A program made the translations under genes and the position numbers. Shown piece after piece: positions 5,109 through 12,582 of a stretch of 12,694 bases of DNA. The notes beneath the pieces are model-generated. The model had not been told where the DNA came from. It searched no databases and saw only the letters and a program-made list of their open reading frames with translations. The stretch is taken from assembly GCA_900550735.1 (NCBI GenBank), contig URTD01000039.1:1-12694 (forward strand). The letters run 5' to 3'. The stretch is from an uncultured Collinsella sp. Its GTDB lineage: Bacteria > Actinomycetota > Coriobacteriia > Coriobacteriales > Coriobacteriaceae. Numbering within the stretch: the first letter of the stretch is position 1; every line of letters begins with the position of its first letter.

Positions 5109-7859
5109 TTACTTGGCGTCTGCCCAGGTCACTCCAGTCGAAGCTTCGGCGATTAGGGGGACACGGAGGTCTACGACGTGTTCCATGACGTCGCGAACCA
5201 TGGTGGTTAGGCGCTCGACTTCGTCGACGGGGCACTCAAAGTCCAGTTCGTCGTGTACCTGCAAGATCATGTGGGCGGCAAAGCCTTCTTCTTCCAGGCG
5301 ACGACTTACGCGGGCCATGGCGATCTTGATGATGTCGGCGGCGGTTCCCTGCATGGGGTGGTTCATAGCCGTGCGCTCGCCAAAGCCGCGGAGTTGCGGG
5401 TTTTTGGCCTTGAGCTCCGGAATATGACGACGGCGGCCGTACATGGTCTCGGCGTAGCCCGTCTGTTTGGCGCGCGCCACCACGTTGTCGAGGAACGTAC
5501 GCACGCCCGGGTAGGCCTCGTAGTAGCGGTCGATCATGTCGCGCGCCTCGGCCATCGAGATATGCAGCGACTGCGACAGGCCGTAGGCCTGCTGACCATA
5601 CACGATGCCAAAGTTCACGGCCTTGGCGCGACTGCGCAGATCGGGCGTTACCTCGGACACCGGCACACCAAACACGCGCGCCGCCGTCTCGGCATGGAAG
5701 TCCTCGCCCTCGTTAAAGGCGCGCACCAAGTGCTCGTCACCCGAGAGATGCGCGAGCAGACGCAGCTCGATCTGCGAGTAGTCCACCGCCAAAAAGACGC
5801 TTCCCTCGCCTGCCGAAAACGCCGTCTTGACGGTACGACCCAGCTCCGAGCGCGTCGGGATGTTCTGCAGGTTCGGGTCGCTCGAGGACAGACGCCCCGT
5901 TGCCGTGATGGTCTGGTTGTATGTGGTGTGCACACGACCGTCACCACGGCGCAGCGGGCCCAGCGTGTCCAGATAGGTTGACTTGATCTTGGACTTCTCA
6001 CGCCAGTCCAAGATCAGACGCACGATCTCGTGGTCACGCGCAAGGTCGCTCAACACCTTGGCGTTGGTCGAATAGTAGCCGCGCTTAGTCTTCTTAAGGC
6101 CCTTGGTCGGAAGCCCCATCACATCAAAGAGCACATGCGACAGCTGCATGGGACTGCCAATATTAAAGGTCTCGTCACCCGCCAGGTCGCGAATACTGCG
6201 CTCGACCTCGGTGATCTGGGTCGCCAGACCCTCGGACAGACTGCGCAGGCGGTCGGGGTCCACGAGCATGCCCGCGCGCTCCATCTTGGCAAGTACCGGC
6301 ACAAGCGGCATCTCGATGCCATCGAACACGTTGGCGGCGTTCTCACGGGCCATGCGATCGCGCAGCGGTGCGACCAGCGCCAGCGTCAAGGCCGCCGTGC
6401 GAGCGGCAGGCGCGGGGGCGTCCTCGCCGATACCCTCTGCACCACGCGCCGCAGGCAGCGCCATCTGCAGATACGTATCGGCAAGATATGCCTCATCGAA
6501 CTCGGAGCGATCGGAATCCAGCAGGTAAGCGGCGACCACGGTATCGAAGATGCGCGTGGAGTCGACTGCCAGCGGATCCATGAGCTCGGGCTCCGAAGAA
6601 TCGATGGGCGAAAGCTCATGCAGCAACGCCTTCATATCCGGGCTCGCCACGCGGCCCTCCATAAACAGGCGCGCAAGCACGCCGGCGATCACACCGTGAG
6701 CGAAGTTGAAGCCATCGACTACGGCAGTGGAGGCGCTGTCGCCCTCCTCGAGCGCGAACAGGACCTTGGACGTCGCCAACCACAGCGTGCGCGTCAGTCC
6801 AAAGAGCGCGCCCTCTTCCTTGTCGTCGTCCACCACGGCGGCGACCCACTCGCCGGCATCAATCGCGCGGGAGACCTCAGCCGCAACGGCACCAAGCGCG
6901 TCGGCATCGCCGGCGGCTGCGCGAACCATAGCAGGTATCTCAAACACACTGGAGGCAGCAGCAGCCCCGCCCTCGCCGCCGATCAGCGCCAAGAAACGGT
7001 TCTGCATGGCGGTGATACCAAGCGTGCCCAGCGCCGCGGACACTTCGTCGGCAGAAAACGCCGGGAAGGACGTTTCGTCAAAGTCGAGCTCGACGGGCGC
7101 ATCGGTGCGAATGGTTGCGACCTTGCGGCTCAGCAGCGCATCGTCGATGTGCGCACGCAGGTTCTCGCCCATCTTGCCCTTGACCTCGTCGGCATGCGCG
7201 ATGACCTCGTCCAAGCTGCCGTACTGTGCGATGAGCGCGCTCGCCTTTTTGGGGCCGATGCCCGGTACGCCGGGAATGTTGTCCGACGTATCGCCCTTTA
7301 GACCGTAAAAATCGGGCACGAGCGCCGGCGTAATGCCGTGATACAGGTCGTCCACGCTCTCGGGCGTCATGATCGCCACGTCGGACAGGCCCTTGCGGGT
7401 CGAGACCACGTTGACGTGCTCGGTCACGAGTTGATACATGTCGCGGTCGCCGGTCACCAGTAGCATGTCGCAGCCGGCCTCTTCACCCAGGCGCGCCATG
7501 GTTCCCAGGATATCGTCGCCTTCCCAGCCCTCGGACTGCAGAATCGGCACGTTGAGCGCGGTGAGCAGCTCCTTAATCATAGGGAACTGCGCATGCAGAT
7601 CGGGGTCCATGGGCGGGCGTTGCGCCTTATACTGTGGCAGCATCTCCATGCGCACGCGCGGTTTGCCCTTGTCAAACGCCACGACCACACCGTCGGGGTT
7701 AAAGGCATCGATCATCTTAAGAAACATGTTCAGAAAGCCAAAGATCGCGTTGGTGGGGCGCCCGTCCGGCGCATTCATGGTGGGCGGCACGGCGTGGAAG
7801 GCGCGGTGCATGAGCGAGTTGCCGTCGATAACGGCAAAGGTGCGGCGCTTGTCAGACAT
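5109..7859 (-). CDS. polA: DNA polymerase I (916 aa)
   Basis: This polymerase removes RNA primers and fills gaps in replication and repair. The order is standard. The 5' nuclease domain covers about residues 1-290 (IDGNS with Asp12; GWEGDD at 111-116; GDRD at 137-140; GLKGDTSDN, then a helix-hairpin-helix PGVPGIGPKKA). A degenerate 3'-5' exonuclease-like domain covers about 310-505. The family A polymerase covers about 510-916. Polymerase motif A is AVDYSQIELR (Asp693). Motif B, the O-helix, is RSRAKAVNFGIVYG (Arg742, Lys746, Phe750, Tyr754). Motif C is QVHDELD (Asp870, Glu871). The proofreading motifs (the DxE of Exo I and the YxxxD of Exo III) are not recognisable, so proofreading is probably absent. 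ATG at 7859 with a GAGG site is preferred over an upstream start at 7898. It diverges from the M18 peptidase. Confidence 0.97.
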   Translation of the reverse strand: MSDKRRTFAVIDGNSLMHRAFHAVPPTMNAPDGRPTNAIFGFLNMFLKMIDAFNPDGVVVAFDKGKPRVRMEMLPQYKAQRPPMDPDLHAQFPMIKELLTALNVPILQSEGWEGDDILGTMARLGEEAGCDMLLVTGDRDMYQLVTEHVNVVSTRKGLSDVAIMTPESVDDLYHGITPALVPDFYGLKGDTSDNIPGVPGIGPKKASALIAQYGSLDEVIAHADEVKGKMGENLRAHIDDALLSRKVATIRTDAPVELDFDETSFPAFSADEVSAALGTLGITAMQNRFLALIGGEGGAAAASSVFEIPAMVRAAAGDADALGAVAAEVSRAIDAGEWVAAVVDDDKEEGALFGLTRTLWLATSKVLFALEEGDSASTAVVDGFNFAHGVIAGVLARLFMEGRVASPDMKALLHELSPIDSSEPELMDPLAVDSTRIFDTVVAAYLLDSDRSEFDEAYLADTYLQMALPAARGAEGIGEDAPAPAARTAALTLALVAPLRDRMARENAANVFDGIEMPLVPVLAKMERAGMLVDPDRLRSLSEGLATQITEVERSIRDLAGDETFNIGSPMQLSHVLFDVMGLPTKGLKKTKRGYYSTNAKVLSDLARDHEIVRLILDWREKSKIKSTYLDTLGPLRRGDGRVHTTYNQTITATGRLSSSDPNLQNIPTRSELGRTVKTAFSAGEGSVFLAVDYSQIELRLLAHLSGDEHLVRAFNEGEDFHAETAARVFGVPVSEVTPDLRSRAKAVNFGIVYGQQAYGLSQSLHISMAEARDMIDRYYEAYPGVRTFLDNVVARAKQTGYAETMYGRRRHIPELKAKNPQLRGFGERTAMNHPMQGTAADIIKIAMARVSRRLEEEGFAAHMILQVHDELDFECPVDEVERLTTMVRDVMEHVVDLRVPLIAEASTGVTWADAK

Positions 7860-8025
7860 ATTGAATACCTCGCTTTGGGCTGGGCACGGTTTGCTCACAC
7901 CAGTTTACACGCTCCCCGCCCCGCGGCCACCGCACATCAGGCTTCCCTGCCGCCGCGGGCCCGCGCGTGATACGATGGCTCACGGTACATCAACCAGCAC
8001 GATCGATCCGAAAGGAGCCTGCGTC
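7860..8025. promoter_or_regulatory. Divergent promoter region between polA and the M18 aminopeptidase
   Basis: This 166-bp region must drive both genes. For the plus strand an extended -10 box, TGATACGAT (7968-7976), lies 50 bases before the aminopeptidase ATG with no clear -35 partner. For polA, reading the minus strand, a possible TAAACT -10 box lies near 7907-7912, also without a good -35. No operator-like palindrome was seen. These are candidates by eye only. Confidence 0.35.
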
Positions 8026-9423
8026 ATGGAGCGTCCCTGCGCATGGAAAAAGTACACGCCACAGCAAATCGAGGAGCTCGAGGAGCTTTGCCGCGGCTAT
8101 AAGCAGTTTTTGAGCGAGAATAAGACCGAGCGCCTGTGCGTCAAGACCGGCATCAAGATGGCCGAGGAGGCGGGCTACGTCGACTTGGAGACCGTGATCG
8201 CCGAGGGCCGCACGCTCAAGGCCGGCGACAAGGTGTACGCCGCCAATCACGGCAAAGACCTCATGCTCGTCAACCTGGGCACCGCCCCGCTCGAGCAGGG
8301 CTTTAACATCCTGGGTGCTCACGTGGACTCGCCGCGCCTGGACCTTAAGCAGAATCCCGCCTTCGAGGCCGGCGACATGGCCTACCTCGACACGCACTAC
8401 TACGGCGGCGTCAAGAGCTACCACTGGGTGGCCTCCCCGCTTGCACTCGTGGGCGTCATCTGCAAAAAGGACGGCACCACCGTCGACATCAACATCGGCG
8501 ACAAGGCGGACGATCCGGTCTTTACCATCTCCGACCTGCTGATCCACCTCTCGAGCGAGCAGATGTCCAAGCCCGCCAAGGACGCCGTCGACGCCGAGAT
8601 CCTCGACGTGATCGTGGGCGGCCGTCCCGTCAAGTTCGATGAAGACGACAAGGACGCTCCCAAGGAGCCCGTCAAGCAGATGTTCCTGGACATCCTCAAG
8701 GAGCAGTACGACGTCGAGGAGGAGGACTTCCTCTCCGCCGAGATCGAGGTCGTGCCCGCCGGTCCCGCCCGCGACATGGGCCTCGACCGCTCCATGATTT
8801 TGGGCTATGGCCACGACGATCGTGTCTGCGCCTATCCGTCCATGCTCGCCCAGATCGACGTCGCCAACGTGGAGCGCACGAGCATCACGCTCATCGTCGA
8901 CAAGGAGGAGATCGGTTCCGTGGGTGCCACCGGCATGACAAGTCGCTTCTTCGAGAACACCGTCGCCGAGATCATGACGCTCGCCGGCGAGGATAGCCCA
9001 CTGGCCCTGCGCCGCGCGCTCGCCCGCAGCCGTATGCTCTCCTCTGACGTGTCCGCCGGCTTCGACCCGGGCTATGCCGGCAAGTTCGAGACCAAGAACG
9101 CGGCCTTTATGGGTCGCGGTCTGTGCTTTAACAAGTACACGGGCAGCCGCGGCAAGGGCGGTTCCAACGACGCCGATGCCGAGTACGTGGCCCTCGTCCG
9201 CGACATCATGGACGAGGCCGGCGTGGACTTCCAGACCTGTGAGCTCGGTCGCGTCAACGCAGGCGGCGGCGGCACCATCGCCTACATCATGGCCAAGTAC
9301 GGCATGAATGTCATCGACTCCGGTGTTGCCGTCCTGTCCATGCACGCCCTGTGGGAGGTCGCCAACAAGGCCGATATCTACGAGGCATATCGCGGCTACA
9401 AGGCCTTCATCGAGCGAGCCTAA
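8026..9423 (+). CDS. M18-family zinc aminopeptidase (465 aa)
   Basis: This cytosolic metallo-aminopeptidase of the M18 family (aspartyl aminopeptidase/ApeA type) removes N-terminal residues from peptides, acting in peptide turnover. The dizinc ligands and base fit the family: His99 in GAHVDSPR with Asp101, bridging Asp264 in GHDDR, the Glu294-Glu295 pair in VDKEEIGSVGATG (general base and ligand), Asp341 in SSDVSAG and His440 in SMHALWE. Length is normal for the bacterial ApeA branch. The reading frame is open far upstream across polA. The ATG at 8026 is chosen because AAAGGAG lies eight bases before it and conserved sequence begins there. The substrate preference (acidic or broader) cannot be told. 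A palindrome (9437-9503) follows the gene. Confidence 0.93.
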   Translation: MERPCAWKKYTPQQIEELEELCRGYKQFLSENKTERLCVKTGIKMAEEAGYVDLETVIAEGRTLKAGDKVYAANHGKDLMLVNLGTAPLEQGFNILGAHVDSPRLDLKQNPAFEAGDMAYLDTHYYGGVKSYHWVASPLALVGVICKKDGTTVDINIGDKADDPVFTISDLLIHLSSEQMSKPAKDAVDAEILDVIVGGRPVKFDEDDKDAPKEPVKQMFLDILKEQYDVEEEDFLSAEIEVVPAGPARDMGLDRSMILGYGHDDRVCAYPSMLAQIDVANVERTSITLIVDKEEIGSVGATGMTSRFFENTVAEIMTLAGEDSPLALRRALARSRMLSSDVSAGFDPGYAGKFETKNAAFMGRGLCFNKYTGSRGKGGSNDADAEYVALVRDIMDEAGVDFQTCELGRVNAGGGGTIAYIMAKYGMNVIDSGVAVLSMHALWEVANKADIYEAYRGYKAFIERA

Positions 9424-9436
9424 TCCACCCTTCATC

Positions 9437-9503
9437 AGTTGCGGTGAAATACGGACTAAACTGGCCCATAAACGGCCAAAACAGACCGTATTCCACCGCA
9501 ACT
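9437..9503 (+). repeat. 67-bp imperfect palindrome between the aminopeptidase gene and yaaA; possible terminator
   Basis: The 18-base arm at 9437-9454 pairs with 9486-9503 with one mismatch. Inside is a second stem, TGGCC (9462-9466) with GGCCA (9474-9478), around a CATAAAC loop. The right arm is followed on the plus strand by TCCTTTTTGG, a modest T-tract, so it could end the aminopeptidase transcript. The yaaA ribosome binding site begins only about 12 bases later, leaving no room for a promoter downstream of the hairpin. Its compact, symmetrical form suggests a repeated intergenic element, but only one copy lies in this window. Confidence 0.7.
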
Positions 9504-9526
9504 TCCTTTTTGGCAGAGGAGAGTCC

Positions 9527-10336
9527 ATGCTGCAGGTCATCATTTCGCCCGCCAAGCAGATGCGCGCGGCCCAAGATGCTTTTGAAGTCCTGGACATACC
9601 GCCTTTTGCGCACGAAACGGCTCGCCTCCACCGCGCACTGCTAGATATCGAACGAAATGAAGGCAGCGGCGGTCTGCAGACGCTATGGAACGTAAGTGAC
9701 AAACTGCTGGGGCCTTGCCTCAACACCCTGCATGAGTTCGGGCCCATCCTGAAAAACGGCGATCTCGACAATCCCGCACTCGCCCGACACCTCTCCCCCG
9801 CCGTCATGTCCTACCACGGCATCCAATACCAAAGTATGGCGCCCGAGGTCATGGATGCCGCACAGCTCGACTGGCTGCAAAACCATCTCTGGATCCTCTC
9901 GGGCCTTTACGGATGCGTACGCCCCTTTCATGCCGTTGAACCGTATCGGCTGGAGATGGGCGCAAAGCTTGCCGTCGACGATGCCCGAGACCTCTACGCG
10001 TTTTGGGGCGACAAGCTCGCACGGACCATCGCTCCGGCGAGCTCCAACGCTACGATCGTCAATCTCGCCAGCGCGGAGTACGCCAAAGCCGTTCTGCCCC
10101 ACCTCGCGGGCGACGCCACAGTCGTCACGTGCCTCTTTGGTGAAGGCATCCGCAACGGCAAGCCCATCCAGCGCTCGACCGCCAGCAAAAAGGCGCGCGG
10201 CTCCATGGTGCGCTGGATGGCGGAAAACAAGGTCGAGGATGTAAGCGGGCTCACCGCATTCGACGTTGGCTATCGTCACCTTCCCGAGCTTTCAAATAAA
10301 AACACTTTGGTCTTCCTGAACGAACGGGCCTTGTAG
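9527..10336 (+). CDS. yaaA: Peroxide stress protein, YaaA/DUF328 family (269 aa)
   Basis: In E. coli YaaA limits intracellular unincorporated iron during hydrogen peroxide stress and binds DNA. The role in this organism is inferred from family only. Family blocks are clear: ISPAK at residues 6-10, SDKL at 57-60, SGLYG at 125-129, PYRLEMG at 139-145, YAFWGDKL at 157-164, NLASAEY at 179-185 and KKARGSMVRW at 221-230. Length matches the family (E. coli 257 aa). The ATG at 9527 has an AGAGGAGAG ribosome binding site and begins with the family's typical N-terminus; the reading frame extends upstream into the aminopeptidase gene but has no support there. It ends 40 bases from the convergent orphan gene, with no obvious terminator between. 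Confidence 0.93.
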   Translation: MLQVIISPAKQMRAAQDAFEVLDIPPFAHETARLHRALLDIERNEGSGGLQTLWNVSDKLLGPCLNTLHEFGPILKNGDLDNPALARHLSPAVMSYHGIQYQSMAPEVMDAAQLDWLQNHLWILSGLYGCVRPFHAVEPYRLEMGAKLAVDDARDLYAFWGDKLARTIAPASSNATIVNLASAEYAKAVLPHLAGDATVVTCLFGEGIRNGKPIQRSTASKKARGSMVRWMAENKVEDVSGLTAFDVGYRHLPELSNKNTLVFLNERAL

Positions 10337-10376
10337 GACCACCGCTACTCTTGAATGTACTGCCTAGGCACGACGT

Positions 10377-10898
10377 CTATTCCGCCAAGCCGTCGGCTTT
10401 GGCAATTTCATTTGTCGTGCCGTCCTGATAGGTAATCTTGACATGCTCAACCTCGGACACCTTGACGCCCGACGGAGGCTCCAGACGCCATTCCGCCAGG
10501 GCGATATCCATGGTCGTGGGCACATCTCCTTGATCTTTGAGCTTCACCGTCAGCGTTTTGAGCGCCGCGTCAAACGTCACGCGTTCGATTTCTTCGCCTG
10601 GAATGGACCCACCACTCAGCTGCAACTGCACAAACTCATCGCGCGGGTACCAATAATCGCCCGGAATGGCGAGCGTATTGGCATTACCGCCAGTACTCCT
10701 CACCGCCATAATCGGTAGGCTATCATCGGCCTCAAACTCCCAGGCAGCGCCGCCGCGACCGCCAAACGTCCAAATACAAAAGGCAATCACCAGCACGGCA
10801 AGCACCGCAAAGCCAATCGCGACCAACCCATGGTGCGCACGGCCCTCCTCGGCCGATATGTCCCATTGCGTCTCTCGATATAGATGCTTGTCTTCCAT
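10377..10898 (-). CDS. Membrane-anchored protein of unknown function (173 aa)
   Basis: I do not recognise this protein. A short charged N-terminus (residues 1-23) is followed by one hydrophobic segment (about 24-45, LVAIGFAVLAVLVIAF) that should be a signal anchor. The roughly 125-residue remainder is predicted to lie outside the membrane. It is rich in short hydrophobic-polar alternations (EFVQLQLSG, LKTLTVKL, HVKITYQDGT) suggesting a beta-rich domain. No cysteine pair, lipobox or catalytic motif is visible. The start at 10898 is chosen because GGGGAGG lies about five bases upstream. An open frame upstream to 11900 is only the antisense shadow of thiC. The gene diverges from thiC and shares its 171-bp upstream region, but nothing ties it to thiamine. 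Confidence 0.8.
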   Translation of the reverse strand: MEDKHLYRETQWDISAEEGRAHHGLVAIGFAVLAVLVIAFCIWTFGGRGGAAWEFEADDSLPIMAVRSTGGNANTLAIPGDYWYPRDEFVQLQLSGGSIPGEEIERVTFDAALKTLTVKLKDQGDVPTTMDIALAEWRLEPPSGVKVSEVEHVKITYQDGTTNEIAKADGLAE

Positions 10899-10948
10899 GT
10901 ACGCCTCCCCACAGGCACGTTCGTTAGGCCAATCGTACCCATTCAGGC

Positions 10949-10954
10949 TATACT
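10949..10954 (+). promoter_or_regulatory. Candidate -10 box of the thiC leader
   Basis: TATACT at 10949-10954 is a near-consensus -10 box, 16 bases before the first paired base of the TPP aptamer, so transcription would start just ahead of P1. A TTAGGC at 10924-10929, 19 bases upstream, is a poor -35. The placement is what makes it credible. Confidence 0.5.
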
Positions 10955-10970
10955 TGAGCCCACTACATAA

Positions 10971-11065
10971 ACGGGGAGCTTGCAGGACCAGACGGCAGGC
11001 TGAGATTGGGCGCGCCCGCCCTGACCCGCAAACCTGATATGGGTAATGCCAACGAAGGGAGCCGT
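10971..11065 (+). ncRNA. TPP riboswitch (THI element) aptamer upstream of thiC
   Basis: All parts of the thiamine diphosphate aptamer are present. P1 is ACGG (10971-10974) with CCGT (11062-11065). P2 is AGCTTGC with GCAGGCT (one wobble), leading into GGCTGAGA. P3 is GGGCG with CGCCC. Then come AAACCTGA, the P5 loop GGTAATGCC and AACGAAGGGA. The thiC Shine-Dalgarno GAAGGGAG (11054-11061) lies within the conserved 3' segment, immediately before the 3' strand of P1, and the thiC ATG is five bases beyond P1. No terminator lies between, so ligand binding should block ribosome access directly, giving translational control. Confidence 0.95.
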
Positions 11066-11069
11066 GCCA

Positions 11070-12404
11070 ATGAGCACACAGACCGAGTCCAAGCTTGTCA
11101 CGCAAATCGACTTCGCCCGCGCCGGACAGATCACGCCGCAGATGAAGGAAGTCGCCGAGCGCGAGCATCGCGACCCCGAGTACATCCGCGAGCGCGTGGC
11201 CGACGGCCGCATCGCCATTCCCGCCAACATCGTGCACATCAAAAAGGGCATGCGCGCCTTTGGTGTCGGCGAGGGCCTGTCCACCAAGGTCAACGTGAAC
11301 TTGGGCATCTCGGGCGACAAGGCCGATGCCGCCGAGGAATGGAAGAAGGTCAAGATCGCTGAGGACTTTGGCGCCGACGCCATCATGGACCTCTCCAACT
11401 CGGGCAAGACGCGCCAGTTCCGCCAGCAGCTCATCGACGAGACGCCGCTCATGGTAGGCACCGTCCCCATGTACGACGCCATCGGCTACATGGAAAAGCC
11501 GCTGGTCAAGCTCACCAAGGACGACCTGTTCGAGGTCGTGCGCGCGCACGCCGAGGACGGCGTGGACTTTATGACCATTCACTGCGGCATCAACAAGTCG
11601 GTCACCAAGACCTTTAAGGAGACCGGTCGCCTGATGAACATCGTCAGCCGCGGCGGCTCGCTGGTGTTTGCATGGATGTGCATGACCGGCAACGAGAACC
11701 CCTTCTATGAGCACTTCGACGAGATTCTGGACATCTGCGAAGAATACGACGTGACGATTTCGCTCGGCGACTCCTGCCGCCCGGGCTGCCTCTACGACTC
11801 CAACGACGCCACCGAGACCGCCGAGATGATCGAGCTGGGCAAGCTGTGCAAGCGCGCCTGGGCAGCCGGCGTCCAGGTCATGGTCGAGGGCCCGGGTCAC
11901 ATGGCGCTTGACGAGATCGCTGCCAACATGAAGCTACAGAAGCGCCTGTGCCACAACGCCCCGTTCTATGTGCTCGGGCCGCTGGTGACCGATATCGGCG
12001 TGGGTTACGACCACATCACCGCTGCCATCGGCGGCGCCATCTCCGCCAGCTCCGGTGCCGACTTCCTGTGCTACGTGACACCAGCCGAGCACCTGTGCCT
12101 GCCTAACGCTCAGGATGTGCTCGACGGCCTCATGGCCACCAAGATCGCCGCACACGCCGCCGATATCGCCAAAAAGGTGCCCCACGCCCGCGACATGGAT
12201 GACAAGATGGGCCAGGCACGCCGCAAGCTCGACTGGGACGCCATGTGGAAGTGCGCGCTTGACCCGGTCACCGGCAAGAAGCGCTACGAGGAATCCCCTG
12301 CCGCCACCGAGGGCACTTGCACCATGTGTGGCAAGATGTGCGCCGTCCGCACCGTTAACAAGGTGTTCGAAGGCACGACGATCGACCTCGGCATGGAGGA
12401 CTAA
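11070..12404 (+). CDS. thiC: Phosphomethylpyrimidine synthase ThiC (444 aa)
   Basis: ThiC is a radical SAM enzyme that rearranges aminoimidazole ribotide (AIR) into hydroxymethylpyrimidine phosphate, the pyrimidine half of thiamine. It corresponds to the shorter ThiC form (about 430-450 aa) without the long N-terminal extension of the E. coli protein. Visible blocks are MDLSNSGK (106-113), VGTVPMYDA (129-137), DFMTIHCGIN (166-175), SRGGSLVFAWM (193-203), SLGDSCRPGC (231-240), EGPGHM (273-278) and the C-terminal iron-sulfur cysteines C417-C420-C424 in CTMCGKMC. The cysteine spacing is CX2CX3C; the E. coli-type form is usually CX2CX4C. A start at 11046 would lie in the aptamer, so ATG 11070, nine bases after AAGGGAG, is chosen. 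Expression is set by the TPP riboswitch. Confidence 0.97.
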   Translation: MSTQTESKLVTQIDFARAGQITPQMKEVAEREHRDPEYIRERVADGRIAIPANIVHIKKGMRAFGVGEGLSTKVNVNLGISGDKADAAEEWKKVKIAEDFGADAIMDLSNSGKTRQFRQQLIDETPLMVGTVPMYDAIGYMEKPLVKLTKDDLFEVVRAHAEDGVDFMTIHCGINKSVTKTFKETGRLMNIVSRGGSLVFAWMCMTGNENPFYEHFDEILDICEEYDVTISLGDSCRPGCLYDSNDATETAEMIELGKLCKRAWAAGVQVMVEGPGHMALDEIAANMKLQKRLCHNAPFYVLGPLVTDIGVGYDHITAAIGGAISASSGADFLCYVTPAEHLCLPNAQDVLDGLMATKIAAHAADIAKKVPHARDMDDKMGQARRKLDWDAMWKCALDPVTGKKRYEESPAATEGTCTMCGKMCAVRTVNKVFEGTTIDLGMED

Positions 12405-12495
12405 CTCGTCACCGGAGCCACAAACGGCCACAAGGTGTTCGTCAATTGTTGACATGTGAACATTTGCCTGCATTTGCGTAAAAATTGCATCTCGC

Positions 12496-12525
12496 GCCCG
12501 GGTTCGGCATATCGCCGGCCCGGGC
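12496..12525 (+). terminator. Strong GC-rich hairpin after thiC, likely terminator
   Basis: GCCCGGG (12496-12502) pairs perfectly with CCCGGGC (12519-12525). After a one-base bulge five further pairs, including CGGC/GCCG and one wobble, extend the stem to a 5-base loop. The tail ATCTTTATAATG is only partly T-rich, so termination may be incomplete. It lies 91 bases after the thiC stop, and a perfect TATAAT follows at once. Confidence 0.55.
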
Positions 12526-12530
12526 ATCTT

Positions 12531-12536
12531 TATAAT
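12531..12536 (+). promoter_or_regulatory. Perfect -10 box between thiC and thiD
   Basis: TATAAT at 12531-12536 lies 46 bases upstream of the thiD start, directly after the post-thiC hairpin. A -35 at normal spacing would fall inside the hairpin and is a poor match (CATATC). A consensus TTGACA at 12449-12454 is too far away to pair with it. thiD may therefore have its own weak promoter in addition to read-through. Confidence 0.4.
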
Positions 12537-12582
12537 GCGGGGTAAAAGACCCATTTGAATCCGACCGGACAAGGGAGCGAAC

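Noticed and set aside
6030..7301. A 423-codon plus-strand frame antisense to polA
   Set aside because: It is the shadow of the exonuclease-like and 5' nuclease regions of polA; no start signal and no recognisable domain.
7990..9807. A 605-codon minus-strand frame antisense to the aminopeptidase and yaaA
   Set aside because: It spans two genes and their gap, has no family motif, and has the His/Asp/Gly/Val-rich composition typical of antisense GC-rich frames.
11046..11069. An earlier in-frame ATG for thiC, adding eight residues
   Set aside because: This ATG is the conserved AATGCC of the TPP aptamer P5 loop. The ATG at 11070 has the proper ribosome binding site.
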